Positions 24,657-35,950 are shown, counted from the stretch's first letter. The stretch: 64,000 nucleotides of DNA from Tetracentron sinense (GCA_015143295.1 CM026570.1:21025250-21089249), one strand, 5' to 3'. The notes: generated by a model from the sequence alone, not told the origin. Made by a program: numbers and translations.

Positions 24657-25271
24657 CATATCTAGTTATCTTTTACCAAAAAAAAAAAAAAAAAAAAAAA
24701 ACCACGACCACGACCACGACCACGGACAAGCCTATGGTATGTATTAGTCAAGGAACTTGACTCAACAAAATAACTTGATTCATATAAAATAGCTTCAAAA
24801 AACTTTCACGAATGATTAAGTAAAGGTCTTCATTTGCCTTGGAGCGCACGGTCTGAGTAGTATATTAATCCAAAATTCCTAATAAAAAAAGCAGAATGCA
24901 AAGACATTTATTTATTTTATATAAGGAAACGATTAAATTGCCAATCAAATGAGAATAATACTAGCAAAATAAAGCCAAACCAAAATGGCAAAGCCAGCTA
25001 CAAAGCAAGAAAAACAAGACGCAAACATCAAAGAAAATGTCGAGGGAAGGGCTCACACCACATACGTCCCTTTCTACTTCATCCTTGGCAAAATCAACGG
25101 ATGCATTAGGAGAACTAGGAACTCAAGAAAATGAGATATTTCTGAGGATACTATTTTGTGGACATACCTGAGTTGGGATCAAATCTAATGGCGATTGAAG
25201 TCGGGAGAGTTCAATGGCACCACAAGCCAACATGTGTCCCTTTTAAACTCCATTTTAGCTATTGTTAATAT

Positions 25272-25660
25272 GGAGTCAAATCATCTACGCTGATAACCGG
25301 ATTTACCAAATCCGGTTATCACCCCTAGAGGTCACCACGTGTCTCCTTTGACACCCCTTAACCGTGGGTAAGGTTCACCCACCCCTAGGGTTCACCCACC
25401 TATTTTTGGTTTTTTTTTAAAGATAATAATTCTTTTTTTAAAATTAAAAAACTGTTTTTAATATTAAAAAAACTCTAAAAACAGTTTTTTAATTTTAAAA
25501 AAAATATTATTTAAAAAAAAAATAAAAAAAAAGCTGGGTGAACCCTAGGGGTGGGTGAACCTTACCCAAGGTTAAGGGGTGTCAAAGGAGACACGTGGTG
25601 ACCTCTAGGGTTGATAACCGGATTTGCCAAATCCGGTTATACCGTAGAGGATTTGACTCC
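25272..25660. mobile_element. Mutator-type MITE, family F1, perfect 10-bp target duplication
   Basis: 389 bp from GGAGTCAAATCATCTACG to CGTAGAGGATTTGACTCC, flanked by TTGTTAATAT on both sides (25262-25271, 25661-25670). Arms are about 150 bp and contain ATAACCGGATTT, CACGTGTCTCCTTTGACACC and CCCCTTAACC. A 9-11-bp duplication with long arms points to a Mutator-like (MULE) MITE. No ORF. Confidence 0.85.
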
Positions 25661-25749
25661 TTGTTAATATTCACTCACCCTTAAGGTTAATATTTTTAAC
25701 CTGTTTTAAAAAAGAAAAAATTAAAAAAAAAAATCAACAATATGGACAT

Positions 25750-26067
25750 GGAGCCAAATCATCTCCGTTATCACCCCTAGAGGTTGCCACGTGTCTCCTT
25801 TGACACCCCTTAACCATGGGTAAGGTTCACCCACCCCTAGGGTTCACCCACCTATTTTTGTTTTTAAATTAAAAAACTGTTTTTAATTTTTAATATTAAA
25901 AACAGTTTTTTAATTTTAAAAAAAGAATTAATATTTAAAAAAAAAAACAAAAATAGGTGGGTGAACCTTACCCATGGTTAAGGGGTGTCAAAGGAGACAC
26001 GTGGCGACCTCTAGGGGTGATAACCGGATTTGCCAAATCCGGTTATCACCGTAGAGGATTTGACTCC
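25750..26067. mobile_element. Mutator-type MITE, family F1, perfect 9-bp target duplication
   Basis: 318 bp from GGAGCCAAATCATCTCCG to GTAGAGGATTTGACTCC, flanked by TATGGACAT on both sides (25741-25749, 26068-26076). Same family as the element 90 bp to its left, but the left arm has lost the ATAACCGG segment. The duplications show two separate insertions rather than one duplicated element. Confidence 0.85.
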
Positions 26068-26289
26068 TATGGACATAGCTCTAAGGACTATCATCCTCTC
26101 CCCTGGCCCACCTGTTTGCTAAAATTGCCCTCTACGTAGAGCATGAATAACCCAACGAAACATCCTGAAGACATAGCCTAGGCCTTGTCCCAAAGCCAGC
26201 AATTCCACCGGAGCATCTGATCTTCACTCTAGCCTAGCTACCCCTAAAAATCCCTGGGTGGTGTTAAGCGCACCCCAAGATTTTATAAC

Positions 26290-26744
26290 CAAGGTTTTTA
26301 ATTTCCCGATGATTTCGGCCAGCCAACCTGAACCGAAATCTTGAAAAATTACGGGATTTCGGTGAAATTTCGAAATCCGAAATATTATTATTTTATTAAT
26401 TATATATATATTTTATTAATATATATATGTTAAAAAATAATATTTTACTTAAAATTTTATATATTTATATAAATATTATTATTTTATTTTTAAAATTATT
26501 ATATAAATTTTCGAAATTTCTGTAAAAAATTCGAAATATTTCGGAATTTTAATAAAAAAAACTTTTTAAAAATAAAAAAAATCAGATTTTGGTCAAAACT
26601 CCGAAATCTTTGAAATCCGAAATTTTACCTAAAATTTCCGAAATTTCGGTCAAAATCTGATTTTCCAAATAAATCCAGTTTCGATGTCGATGGGATTGTC
26701 CGAAACCGAAATTTCGTGAAATTTCAACGAAATTTTAAACCATG
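26290..26744. mobile_element. hAT-type MITE (GAAATTTCGG-rich)
   Basis: 455 bp. Left end CAAGGTTTTTAATTTC, right end inverted CATGGTTTAAAATTTCG, flanked by TTTATAAC and ATTATAAC (8 bp, one mismatch). Interior consists of GAAATTTCGG/CCGAAATTTC motifs in both orientations around an AT core. Confidence 0.65.
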
Positions 26745-27397
26745 ATTATAACTACACCCCATTTTTATTTTTGCCCTTTCAGGTTTCCCTAAATTTAATA
26801 GTCACACCCCACAATCGTTTTGGGAGGTGCGGTTCTCCTTCTTCCTCTCTAATCATTCCTCGCTACCGGTTTTTCCTCCCCTCATGCTCCTTCCTCCATC
26901 AAACTTCATTGGGGTAGAGAGTTGCAAGTGTACAAGAAGCTTCGTATTGGCTGCTTATCTTCCTTGCAAACTTGTACAACATTACATTCTCTAACGTGCT
27001 TCACTGTGAGTCAAGAATGGTATGTTTGTATTAGTTTTTCTTTGCTCAACTTTAATGTAAAACAGGAACCGCTTTACGTGATTACATGAGTCCAATTCCT
27101 TATTAAAAATACGAATCAGGACAGTAGAGAAATTCAAAACTGCGGTGTCTTAATTCTCATGCTTGTCATGGTAAAGGATGATTGATAACCTTCTTTGTGT
27201 TGTTGACTTGTAGTTGATTTTTTATCTTTATCTGAAATAAAGGCTCAAGATGATTTCTTCTAAGAACTGATCACCAGGCTTCCAAATGAACTAGAGGGAC
27301 GAGGCTCGTGGTGCAGGGTGCATAGAACATGCTATAGCAATATTATCCTTTACAATCACCAGTACATCTGATACCTTTGTAAGAAATGGATACATAA
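26745..27397. other. noncoding, no gene seen
   Basis: Includes pyrimidine-rich sequence at 26820-26910 that resembles a leader, but no following coding frame was found. Confidence 0.35.
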
Positions 27398-27579
27398 ACC
27401 CATTTAAACGACCCATGATTGGATCCTATTCATATCAATGTTGGTTGCTTTGCTTTGGAATATCCTCTAGCTCTTCCTATAAGGGAACCATTTAAATGAC
27501 ACAAGATTAATTGGATCCTATTCATATCAAAGTTGGTTGCTTTGCTTTGGAATATCCTCAAGCTCTTCCTATATGGACC
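27398..27579 (+). repeat. about 90-bp tandem duplication
   Basis: Two copies of CCATTTAAA[C/T]GAC...ATTGGATCCTATTCATATCA...GTTGGTTGCTTTGCTTTGGA, ending in AGCTCTTCCTATA. A few mismatches and small gaps between copies. Confidence 0.75.
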
Positions 27580-28160
27580 ATACCACAACATCCATAGTAC
27601 ACATTTACATCAATCTTCCTCAAGGGAAGATGAACCTGATACCACTGTTGAAACATCAAGAATCGACCGAAGAAGCACTCAATCAAGACCTACAAAATGG
27701 TACTAATTAATAAGAGGAGACATCCTGCAGTGTATGAACAAGTGATCGGCCGATTCTCCGTCTTGCAAACACTCACACAAACATGCAGGGATAGCAAGCA
27801 TTTCTTCCTCTTCTGCATCTAACGACCAAGCAAAAACTCATATCTGAGAAAGGAACAAATTTTCAGATACCCTATGAGGTAAGATGGCATCAGTCTCCTA
27901 ACTCTTGATCGAAAAATGAAAGAAAGAATTACGTGAACAAATACCACTAGAGTTGGGGGACCATCCAGTTCATTGGGGGAAGTCTAAAAGTCTTCCAACA
28001 AATCTAGAAGGGGTCTACGGAAAATAAAATTCCAAGACAAGCCAGAGTGAGAGAAAACCATGTCAAAGATGACAGTCGTTAGATTGAATAAGCCCTAAAA
28101 GATGCGGGAATAAGATTTAAAATTGTTTTCCCACAATTAGGCATCTTCCCAAAATTTAAC
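27580..28160. other. noncoding, no gene seen
   Basis: Neither strand gives a recognisable product, and I see no repeat ends. Confidence 0.4.
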
Positions 28161-28176
28161 TTGATTGCCTCTACCC

Positions 28177-28379
28177 TTTTTTTTTTTTTTGGTGACAAGG
28201 GTATCCGGGCCTCTTTGAGCACCCGACTAGGTCCCCCGGGCACGTGCAGAGCCCTCTCTCCACACGCACCAGGAAAGTCGGGATAAATCCGGAGGGTGGC
28301 CAACGAGAGCAGGGAATCGAACTCAGGACCTCCGCTTCGTGAGGCGTGGTCCTGGCCATCAGCCCCGACCCCCGTTGGT
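28177..28379 (-). mobile_element. SINE with 16-bp target duplication
   Basis: On the minus strand: a tRNA-related head with GGGGCTGATGGCCAGG as a degenerate A box and GAGTTCGATTCCC as a good Pol III B box, a body of about 150 bp, TTGTCACC and an A14 tail (T14 at 28177-28190 on plus). TTGATTGCCTCTACCC flanks both sides (28161-28176 and 28380-28395). Tail and long duplication show LINE-mediated retroposition. Confidence 0.9.
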
Positions 28380-29146
28380 TTGATTGCCTCTACCCTGCAA
28401 TGTCGTCTAATGAAGATCTTGTTGTTCTTGTAGGAATTGGAGGTGAGAATTCATAATTCCTGAGAATTGTCAACTGTTGTGTTGTTTTTTTGCTTCTCAT
28501 TTCTCGGGATTGCAATTTAGGCAAGAATTCAAAAGCTTCAAATCACGAAAAATGGAGGGACCTCGTGATGGTAGGAATTTTGTTTTATCCATATCATTCA
28601 CTCAAGTCAAAAGAACAAAAATATGGTCAAATGATGAGACTTGCAAAGCCTAGCACTTAAAAGCCTCGAGACTTGCAAAATGTGAAACTTTGTAAGTTTC
28701 GAAAGGACCCAATAGATTTTCATGAATAACAATTGGATGAACCATTCTAGTGTCTTAACTATTAGGATGTGTTTGAGTTTGACTTTTTCCTGATTTAATT
28801 GTTTAAAAGTGATTAAAATATTTACTTTTTCAATAAACATGTTTGGATAACAAGTGCCAAAAGTTCAGTCCACTAATCTTGTCATAGACCTATTTTGCGT
28901 GTATGAGAGCAAAATCTGGGAAGGTACAGTGCCTGAAAAAATTTGATTTGTAGAAATTACTCATTTCAACTCAATTTGCAATTGGCGGTGCACCATGTAT
29001 TGCCTACATGCAGACTCCCCGCACAAAATAGTTTTCCCATTGGGAATCCTTCTTTTGGAGGAAAACCCCCCAACCTTCAAATTTCTCTAAGACCAATATT
29101 TCCCTCCATGTCCCAACCTCCCTAGACTACCCTCACACCCAAGTTT

Positions 29147-29198
29147 AGTCCCACATTGGGTAGGAGAAGCTCCTCCTCCTCATCGTCTTCTATATAAA
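29147..29198 (+). promoter_or_regulatory. USE-like plus TATA promoter signature
   Basis: AGTCCCACATTG (29147-29158) matches the plant snRNA upstream element RTCCCACATCG except one base, and TATATAAA starts 32 bp later (29191), the spacing of plant Pol II snRNA promoters. The downstream sequence is not a recognisable U snRNA; it looks like the leader of an LTR transcript, so this may be an LTR promoter. Confidence 0.45.
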
Positions 29199-29735
29199 CC
29201 CTCACCCTCTCTCTTAAAAACTAACTTCTGAAACCCGAAGGACTTGCTTGAGTAAAACGAAATCTTTTGAGTTCTTGAACCATGAATCTTTGAAAGTGAG
29301 CCATAAGAGCTTTAGACAAGTCATTTGAGGGTGGAAGCCATTGGCTAGACCCCTATAGGACAAGTCCTTCCTTTCCTAATCCCCTACCTCGTTGGAGCTT
29401 AGAATTGGAAAAGAAGACACAAGGAAAGAGATTGTCTTTGCTTATCATTACCAAGGTTAGCTAGATTGCCTTCTAACCTTAGCTCATTCCCCTTTTCATT
29501 TTTTTAAAAATCTGGTTTCCTAGTTAAACTATACTTACTTTCTAGTTCAATTTGATATTTTCTCTAGTTTATTAGCGTGTTCTTTCACTCTCATAATCTT
29601 GCCTTATAGTCAATTTTTAGAAGTTGGTGAAGGTCCTACCTCCCCTTCCAGGAAGTAGGGTCCCCTACATCACCTTGAAGGCGGTAGCCCCTCCCTTTCT
29701 CCTTATTTTTCTTTCTATATATATAAAAAGGGCTT

Positions 29736-29874
29736 TGCTACTGAGACTGCATTAGGGCCGAGACCATGCCCTAGGAGCATGGGATTTCAGGTGGGGCCCA
29801 TTTCACATGGTAGGCCCCACCTATGCTCTTAGGGTTTGGTCTCGGTGGTCTTAACATTAAGAGGGTCTCAAAAG
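29736..29874. mobile_element. MITE (TGCTACTGAGACC family) plus half copy
   Basis: Starts TGCTACTGAGACTGCATTAG with the inner GGGCCGAGACC shared by other copies; right arm ends GGGTCTCAAAAGC. A truncated direct copy (GGGCTTTGCTATTGAGACCC...AGCATGGGATTTCA) follows at about 29888-29941. Confidence 0.6.
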
Positions 29875-30249
29875 CTTTATCCATATATAAAGGGCTTTGC
29901 TATTGAGACCCCATTAAAAGCATGGGATTTCATGTGGAGCCCGAGCAATCTGAACAACAAAAGGATGGGCTAGGTCCCTAAAATACAGAAAAATTGTTCA
30001 AGACATTGTTATTCTGTGCATTGTGACAGCTAGCTGTCACATGTTGTACCGTCCAACCTAACCTTAGTTGCCCTAGATTTGGGCAATATACCATGTATTT
30101 CCCAACAACCATTTGACAAAACAACGTCTCCTCCATTATTATTATGGGGACACTTAGACTAGGTTTTCGCTGGTTATTCCCACAGACCTCTTGAATTCAA
30201 GCCCAAGTCATGTGACCACTATTTTGGATAGTGCTCTGTGGCGTGGTAC

Positions 30250-30994
30250 TTGATGTATACCCAACAGAACAGTGTACAATGATCACAAGCAAGCATGCAT
30301 GACATGACACGACATACAAGAATCAAGCAAGATAGACATGACAAGCTTTCAAGTACGAAAAGATATTTCAAGTCAAGTCAAGTGCACGATGTTTTCAAGA
30401 GGTTTTATCGGCTTTCCACGAAATACAAGCATGATTATAAACTGTTTTACTTCCTTGTATGATATGAATTGTTTCCGTTTGACATATATGAATTGCTCTT
30501 GATTATGTATTGCCATGTTTATGCTATAATTGTTGGTTAGTATTTAGTACCCGCTGAGTATTCCATGCTCAGCCGTACTTCTTATGTCGGCAGGTTCTGA
30601 GGGAGCAGCTGCTCCATTTGATGATTGTGCTCCTGGTCTATGGGTAGAAGAGGAGTACGTTGAGGAGCCTTTGGAGGAACCTCCCGTAGAGGGTTATCAG
30701 TAGATGGTGATTAGATTCTGAGTGGTTTAGCTGTGGGTGAGATGAGAGTCAGATTTATGTATTTTGACGGGCATGTCCGCACTTTCTTTTGGATTCTTTT
30801 TGTATAAACTTGGATTGATTATGTATATACATAGAGGTTTGGTAGACTTCCGCTATACCATGTTAGAGTATGTTTCCGCTGTTTTGTCCTCTATTGTATA
30901 TGCTCTGTGGGTTTTGCAGGTTAGTCGTTAAGCAAGTCATGATTAGTCGTCCAAAGTTCACTCTAACTCCTAGGGTGGGTTTTGGGTCGTGACA
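30250..30994 (+). mobile_element. LTR remnant, Tekay/Del-like 3' end
   Basis: Ends TCTAACTCCTAGGGTGGG...TTTTGGGTCGTGACA, nearly the same as the end of the solo LTR at 5815. Upstream CCGCTGAGTATTCC and similar stretches are LTR-like. The 5' limit is unknown; the promoter-like region at 29.15 kb and the leader after it may belong to the same LTR, interrupted by the MITE at 29736. No target duplication found. Confidence 0.5.
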
Positions 30995-31379
30995 CTCATG
31001 GAGTCAAGTAAGAATTTCACCTCACACACTTCACATTATTGATAAAGCCTATTACTAACTATACATTAGCTTGTGTGACTGTGTTTGAACTCCCTTGTGC
31101 CTAGTGTCGATGGACATATCCTCATTTATTCATCATTCCATGCTACACTATCTTGGACATGTATTATTTGTCACATGCAAATTCTCACCCGTGTATTCCT
31201 TTTGAAAATATTTTGTTGGTGTTTGAGAAAAATGGTTTGAGTTTAAACTTGACATCTATGTGACAAAATTGCAAGCTTTTGGTTGAGTTTGAGTGTTTTC
31301 AGGAATGATCTTACCTTGCTATTTTTCAGATCTCTAAATGAGCATTTTTAATCTCCAAAATTGATTCACATGAAGCCCT

Positions 31380-32091
31380 ATACGATTGGTTTTTTGTCCA
31401 GTTCAAATGTTGAAAACCTAGAGTCACTAAAATGCAATGACATTTTGGATTGTATTACCATTCTTGTAGATTTTTCTGAGATTTTCTTTGGAGATTCTCT
31501 TCCAAAAAGCTGCCCCATAACATGCCAAAGACAATCCAAATGGGGTCACACTCACTCTTACACAAAGCCAGAAATTTTGGATTGATGGTCGACCTTGGTA
31601 GTTTGTTCGGTCGACCGAACTCAGTGACATGGGGTTTCAAAACCCACACTCGACTCACATGGCTGCACTTCCATTTTTGTCTTCTATACATGCAGATTCT
31701 CTTGCCTTTTGCAGCCTTTTCCAGCCGTGTAACAGGCTACCCAGCTCTCCTCTTCACAATCGAGTTCCTAGCCATCATCTTCATCAACAATTTTCCAGTT
31801 CCATGGTTCTGCTGGGTCTTTGTTTGAGGATTACAGCCTTTTCTCTAGTCCTCCACACTAGTTTCACGAGATCTTCTTCAAGCTTCCATCTCCTCGAGCT
31901 TACTGTCTTCTGCGAAGCTTTTCCCACTTTTTGTAGTCTCCAAGCTCCACGGTTTTTGCTGGGATCTCCCTTCTACAGTCTCCCCAACCGTACCAGCAGG
32001 TTCTTCTTGCATTGATCTTGTTCTGAGTGCTTCCACATCTTATTCAAGGTAAATCATAGACCTTCTCTCAGTTTATTTTATATTTGAGTCT
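31380..32091 (+). promoter_or_regulatory. leader of the transposon-protein ORF
   Basis: Pyrimidine-rich untranslated-looking sequence (31680-32030) with ATTCAAGGTAAATC at about 32041-32054 resembling a splice donor, directly before the ATG at 32092. Two GGTCGACC palindromes at 31590-31617 match the motif array in the copia LTR at 34.46-34.70 kb. Confidence 0.35.
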
Positions 32092-33324
32092 ATGGCCCTT
32101 GAATATCTTCTCCTCAATGCCTCAATTCTCATAGCGGGTCGCCCTAAGCACCGCCTCATCATCTCTCGGGATGAAGATGATGTTCCTGAGTCTATGGATG
32201 CATCATATGATGCTGGCCATGGCATCCATGTGGGCCGTACGGTCCATTCTAGGGTTCCTCCACCCTCATCTTCCCATAAGAACGCCATGGGTGCTTCCAG
32301 TTCACAGCCCTTGGCCAAATCATAGGGTAAATCTCAAGTCCCTGCTCCTGAGCCCGAAATTGTACGATTTTGCACCATAGGGAATGAAAAGCTTTACAAC
32401 ACTTGGCTTAAAAATCGGGCTGTTACAATTGAACGGGCCACTGTCATTTCGGATTTTACCCATCCTGGCTTTGAGGCAATCATTGACTCTCGCTAATGGT
32501 CTGGTCTTTTAAAATTAACCGGTTATGCCAGTCTAGACCTTGTTCGGGAATTTTATGCGAATATTTATTCTGTCAATCCTCGCACTTTTACCTTCAAAAC
32601 TCAGGTTAGGGGTAAGAAAATTCTCATTAATCCGGATGTCATTGCCTTTTTCATTAGTACCCCATGGATTCCGGGTGCCTATTACCCTTACCAATATCCT
32701 ACCGATGAGGATAAACATGATTTGGATATGGTGGCTAGCAATCTTTGTGATGATCCCTCAAAAAAATAGACTCATCCTCATTTACCTCACTCCAGTCTTT
32801 CATATTTGGGTCGTCTGCTTCATCTTATTATGTGTTCCAACATTCATCCCAAGGTGCATTCTACTACTCTGAGTGTTGATAGGGCTCGGTTCCTGTATAG
32901 TATCATGTCTGGAGACACTATTGATACTGGTGCTCACATTATCGACCTTATCCTTCAGGCTATCGCTGTGCATCAAAAGCGAGTTGCTCTTCCTTTTGGT
33001 GTCCTCATCACCAACCTCATGTTTGCTGAGGGTATTCGGGCTTGTTCCTCTGAGGCTATCAAGCCCTCCTTAGGACCCATCTGTGCCCGCACCTTGACTA
33101 GTTGTCTATCCCATGCTGCGATGCTGGAGCATGAGGAGGACCTTGATGATGATATCACTCCGTCTATCCAGGGTGCCGGTCCCTCTCCCAGCCATGCTCG
33201 AGCTCCTTCGGGTCCCTGGCCCTTCAAGACAATGGCTGCCATGCTTGCTGATATGTCGGCTGCTCAGTCACACTTCGTTACTGATCTGCATGCCCGCCTG
33301 GATTCTCATGCCGTGGCTACTTAG
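32092..33324 (+). pseudogene. putative plant transposon protein (Transposase_32-like), three stops
   Basis: One reading frame of about 410 codons is kept throughout, but interrupted by TAG 32323, TAA 32494 and TAG 32767; it ends at TAG 33322. Recognisable blocks: EKLYNTWLKNRAVTIERA, LVREFYANIY, TQVRGKKILINPDVIAFF, YLGRLLHLIM, LSVDRARFLYSIMSGDTID, RVALPFGVLITNLMFAEGI, then an acidic Pro/Ser tail. These resemble the 'putative plant transposon protein' domain found in plant retrotransposons, from memory of the family. Function unknown. With the polypurine tracts and LTR that follow, this is probably the extra 3' ORF of a copia-type element whose gag-pol is missing here. Confidence 0.6.
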
Positions 33325-34157
33325 TTTTTTGGTGACTAATCGTCGGATTGATACTCTTTCCGATATGGTGCAGGCGTCTCGCCAGCAGCTTCGTGATTTT
33401 CGGTCTCGCTATCAGGATGATGTTGCTCACCATTTTCCTTCGCACTAGGATGATTAGCATCTCTTGCTCTGATGGTTCTAGCCTTGTTTTGTTTGTCGTG
33501 TGTGCTAGACTTAGTTAGTCTACTTTGTTTATTATGAGTCTGTGGTTGGTCCTTGTGCTGTGCACCCTTGGTTACTGTATATGGGATGCTTCTGCTTTGT
33601 TTTTGCTGTTTAGTTCCTGCCTCTGCTTTCTTGTGTATCTCTATGCTATTGCTCCTTGTTACTCATTTCTGCAGGGTTGATGTACCCTTGGCAATTCAAG
33701 CCAATAAGGGGGAGAAGTTGCCTAAGTTTGATCACATGTTGGCTGAGATTGATCACTTCATATGTGCAATTGTTATTTCACATAATCTCCGGTTACATAT
33801 TGACATGTTGCATATATTCATATTACTCTCATATTCATGATCTTGAAAACTTTGTCAGATGTCATCTCAGATTGAGGGGGAGAACTCAAACTCTTTACAT
33901 GATGTTCAGTGTTTCAATGTTTATTTTATTTTATGAAATTCCCCCATGCTTCACAAAGGTATTCTGTGTTTCAGTGTTTCAGGAGTGATTGATGCATCAA
34001 CAATCTCATAAGGCATACTACTACATAAAAGAAGTCAAAATGTTCAGTGTCATGTCCTTTTCATTCTCTTTGTTTCTTATGGGTTTAAGAGAGTCTGTAA
34101 AGTCATGTCCACCTGTTGTATTGTGTGTTTTATCTCGGAATTGCCAAAGGGGTAGAT
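33325..34157 (+). other. 3' region of copia-like element with three polypurine-tract-like sites
   Basis: Three AAGGGGGAGA-like stretches: TAAGGGGGAGAAG near 33706-33718, TTGAGGGGGAGAACT near 33873-33887, and CAAAGGGGTAGAT at 34145-34157 immediately before the LTR start TGTAAAG. Repeated polypurine-like tracts before the LTR are known from some copia lineages. Confidence 0.55.
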
Positions 34158-34927
34158 TGTAAAGTCAAAATGCTGTTGGCAAAATTCCGAGCCCAAAATG
34201 TTGTAAAGAGGTCATACAAGGTCTCATCCGGTTTGAAGATAATGTGAAGAAGAAGCCGTGAAGAAGCAGTGAAGAATCTTGAAACTACATCACTAAGCTT
34301 GGCTCAAAAAGTAAGTTTTGAAAGAGAGACCTAGATGACCTTAGGTTATCTCATGAAATTGTCCCATTCATCATAAATGTTTAGTCAAAAAACACTAGAG
34401 GTATAGGAGATTGCATTTAAAGATAAAAGGAGCAAAATAGTGAAAAATTGCACTCCAGGGTCGACCCTGACCGTTTTGGGTCGACCCTAAATTGCTCAAG
34501 TTTTGTATGAGGTTTTTAGGCAGAGAGTTGATTTTGTGAGGGTCGACCTTGGAGGACCATTCGGTCGATCGAAAGACACCATCTGGTCGACCGAAAGGCA
34601 CCATCCGGTCGACCCTGATATGGGGTTTTGATTTTGTCTTGATTCTTGCTATAGTGGGTTGACCCAGGGAACCCCCAGGGTCGACCCTGATAAGGAAAAA
34701 CCTTCTATTCTTGGTTTTAGTAGTTTCTAAACCCTTGGTTTTATGCCTTTATATATGAGACCTCTCCCAATCCGCGAATGCTATTCCTTGGAGACTTTTT
34801 AGAGCACTTTGTGCCTACTTTGAGCTTATGAAATCTCTTGGACTCATTGATCCTGATCTCCAGTAGTTGGCCTCTAGGTTTTGCATGGTGTTAAATCATA
34901 TTTTCTCAACTTTGCATTAGATGATCT
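34158..34927 (+). mobile_element. copia-like 3' LTR, left part
   Basis: Starts TGTAAAGTC after a polypurine tract. 34461-34700 carries six or seven GGTCGACC-type palindromes. The LTR is broken at 34927 by the Tat element and resumes at 52470: the left part ends in transcribed-leader-like sequence, the right part has the end typical of plant copia LTRs (CCTATTCACCCCCACTCTA). Confidence 0.6.
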
Positions 34928-35802
34928 TGTGAGTGCAAAATTCATTCTTCTTTGTTTTCAAATTTCCTCCATTGTTGTATGGAGTTTATCATTTGTTGTG
35001 GGGGACTATCCTTCCAATCTGAGTAAACTCAGACTGTTAAATTACCTTTCCTGTATCGGGGAAGAACCTCTGATTAAGATGAAGAATAAAAGAAGAATAA
35101 ATAGTGAATAAAATGTTTTATTTATTCAATGGGGTTGCCCAATTCCCATGTAGGCGTTACAAGTGCCTCATTGAGGTCTTTTTTAAGAAAAGAAAAGAAA
35201 AAGAATGGTGGCCATGTATGAGGGCTCACCTTATATTCTCCATATCGTGGAGTCTTCTTCTTTACTTGCTTGCTTGTGTTTGCTGCTGCTTAAAAGATAG
35301 CTTTTTCTCTTGTTCTCATTTTTATCTTCTCTGTGTGTGTTTTTTGTGAGAAACACACCTTTTATGGGTTTTGAGAGAGTCTCTCATTGGGACTCCCTCT
35401 TTGACTCCCTTATTTTAGGAAATTCAAAAAGGGCTTTCCTCTTATAGGATGCCAGCTTAAGGCTCTCCCTTATCTAAGAGAGTCCTTAAACTACTCGGAA
35501 TCCACTTCTTTTGAGGACTCTTGTACCAGGTTTCCTCTTTTTTGGGGAGAATCCTAGTACCTTTCAAAAAGGAGGATGTTAATCTCATCATTTTCTAGGA
35601 TAAAGGACATAGTCCTAATCCTAAAATAATCATGGGGTGCCACGTGGCATCCCATGAGATTTTAAAAGAGGGGGTCCCTATCTTGGGATTCCCCATAGTC
35701 TGATAGAGAATCTTTTTTATTAAGGATTTTCTACCCCCCCATGACAGTCAAATATTGACTGTCAGCTGGGACAGACTAGCCTAGGCCAGTCCATGGATAA
35801 GG

Positions 35803-35950
35803 AGGAGACCATAGGTCTTAATCACGGATCACCAGGTGAGACCGTTGGTCTCAACCACGGATCACCAGGTGAGACCATAGGTCTCAACTACGGATCAAAG
35901 GTGAGACTATAGGTCTCAACTACAGATCACGAGGTGAGACCATCGGTTTT
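35803..35950. repeat. about 33-bp hairpin array, 5 units, in LTR
   Basis: Units GGTGAGACCATAGGTCTCAA + CCACGGATCACCA. GAGACC...GGTCTC forms a hairpin in each unit. The other LTR has four units (about 51574-51695), so one unit was gained or lost after insertion. Confidence 0.85.

Larger units (their letters stand above)
20492..24701 (+). mobile_element. L1-type LINE, decayed
   Basis: Second-ORF protein of a plant L1 element in order: apurinic-type endonuclease, reverse transcriptase, zf-RVT, RNase H, then an A24 tail (24678-24701) and a (CCACGA)4 microsatellite. No first ORF (RNA-binding zinc-knuckle protein) is seen upstream, so the copy is probably 5'-truncated or its leader lost. I found no target duplication. 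At least three frameshifts and three in-frame stops make it inactive. Confidence 0.85.

Noticed and set aside
24702-24726. (CCACGA) repeats after the LINE tail as target duplication
   Set aside because: No matching sequence upstream of the element; treated as a microsatellite.
29222-29420. U snRNA gene downstream of the USE/TATA pair
   Set aside because: Sequence does not begin like U1, U2, U4 or U5 and has no Sm-site or 3'-box that I can recognise.
31020-31380. 5' LTR of the copia-like element
   Set aside because: I compared this stretch with 34158-34927 and 52470-52930 and saw no shared sequence beyond the GGTCGACC motif at 31.59 kb.
34881-35349. Open frames repeated at 50702-51122
   Set aside because: They are the same LTR sequence in both copies, opposite to element sense, with no conserved protein.
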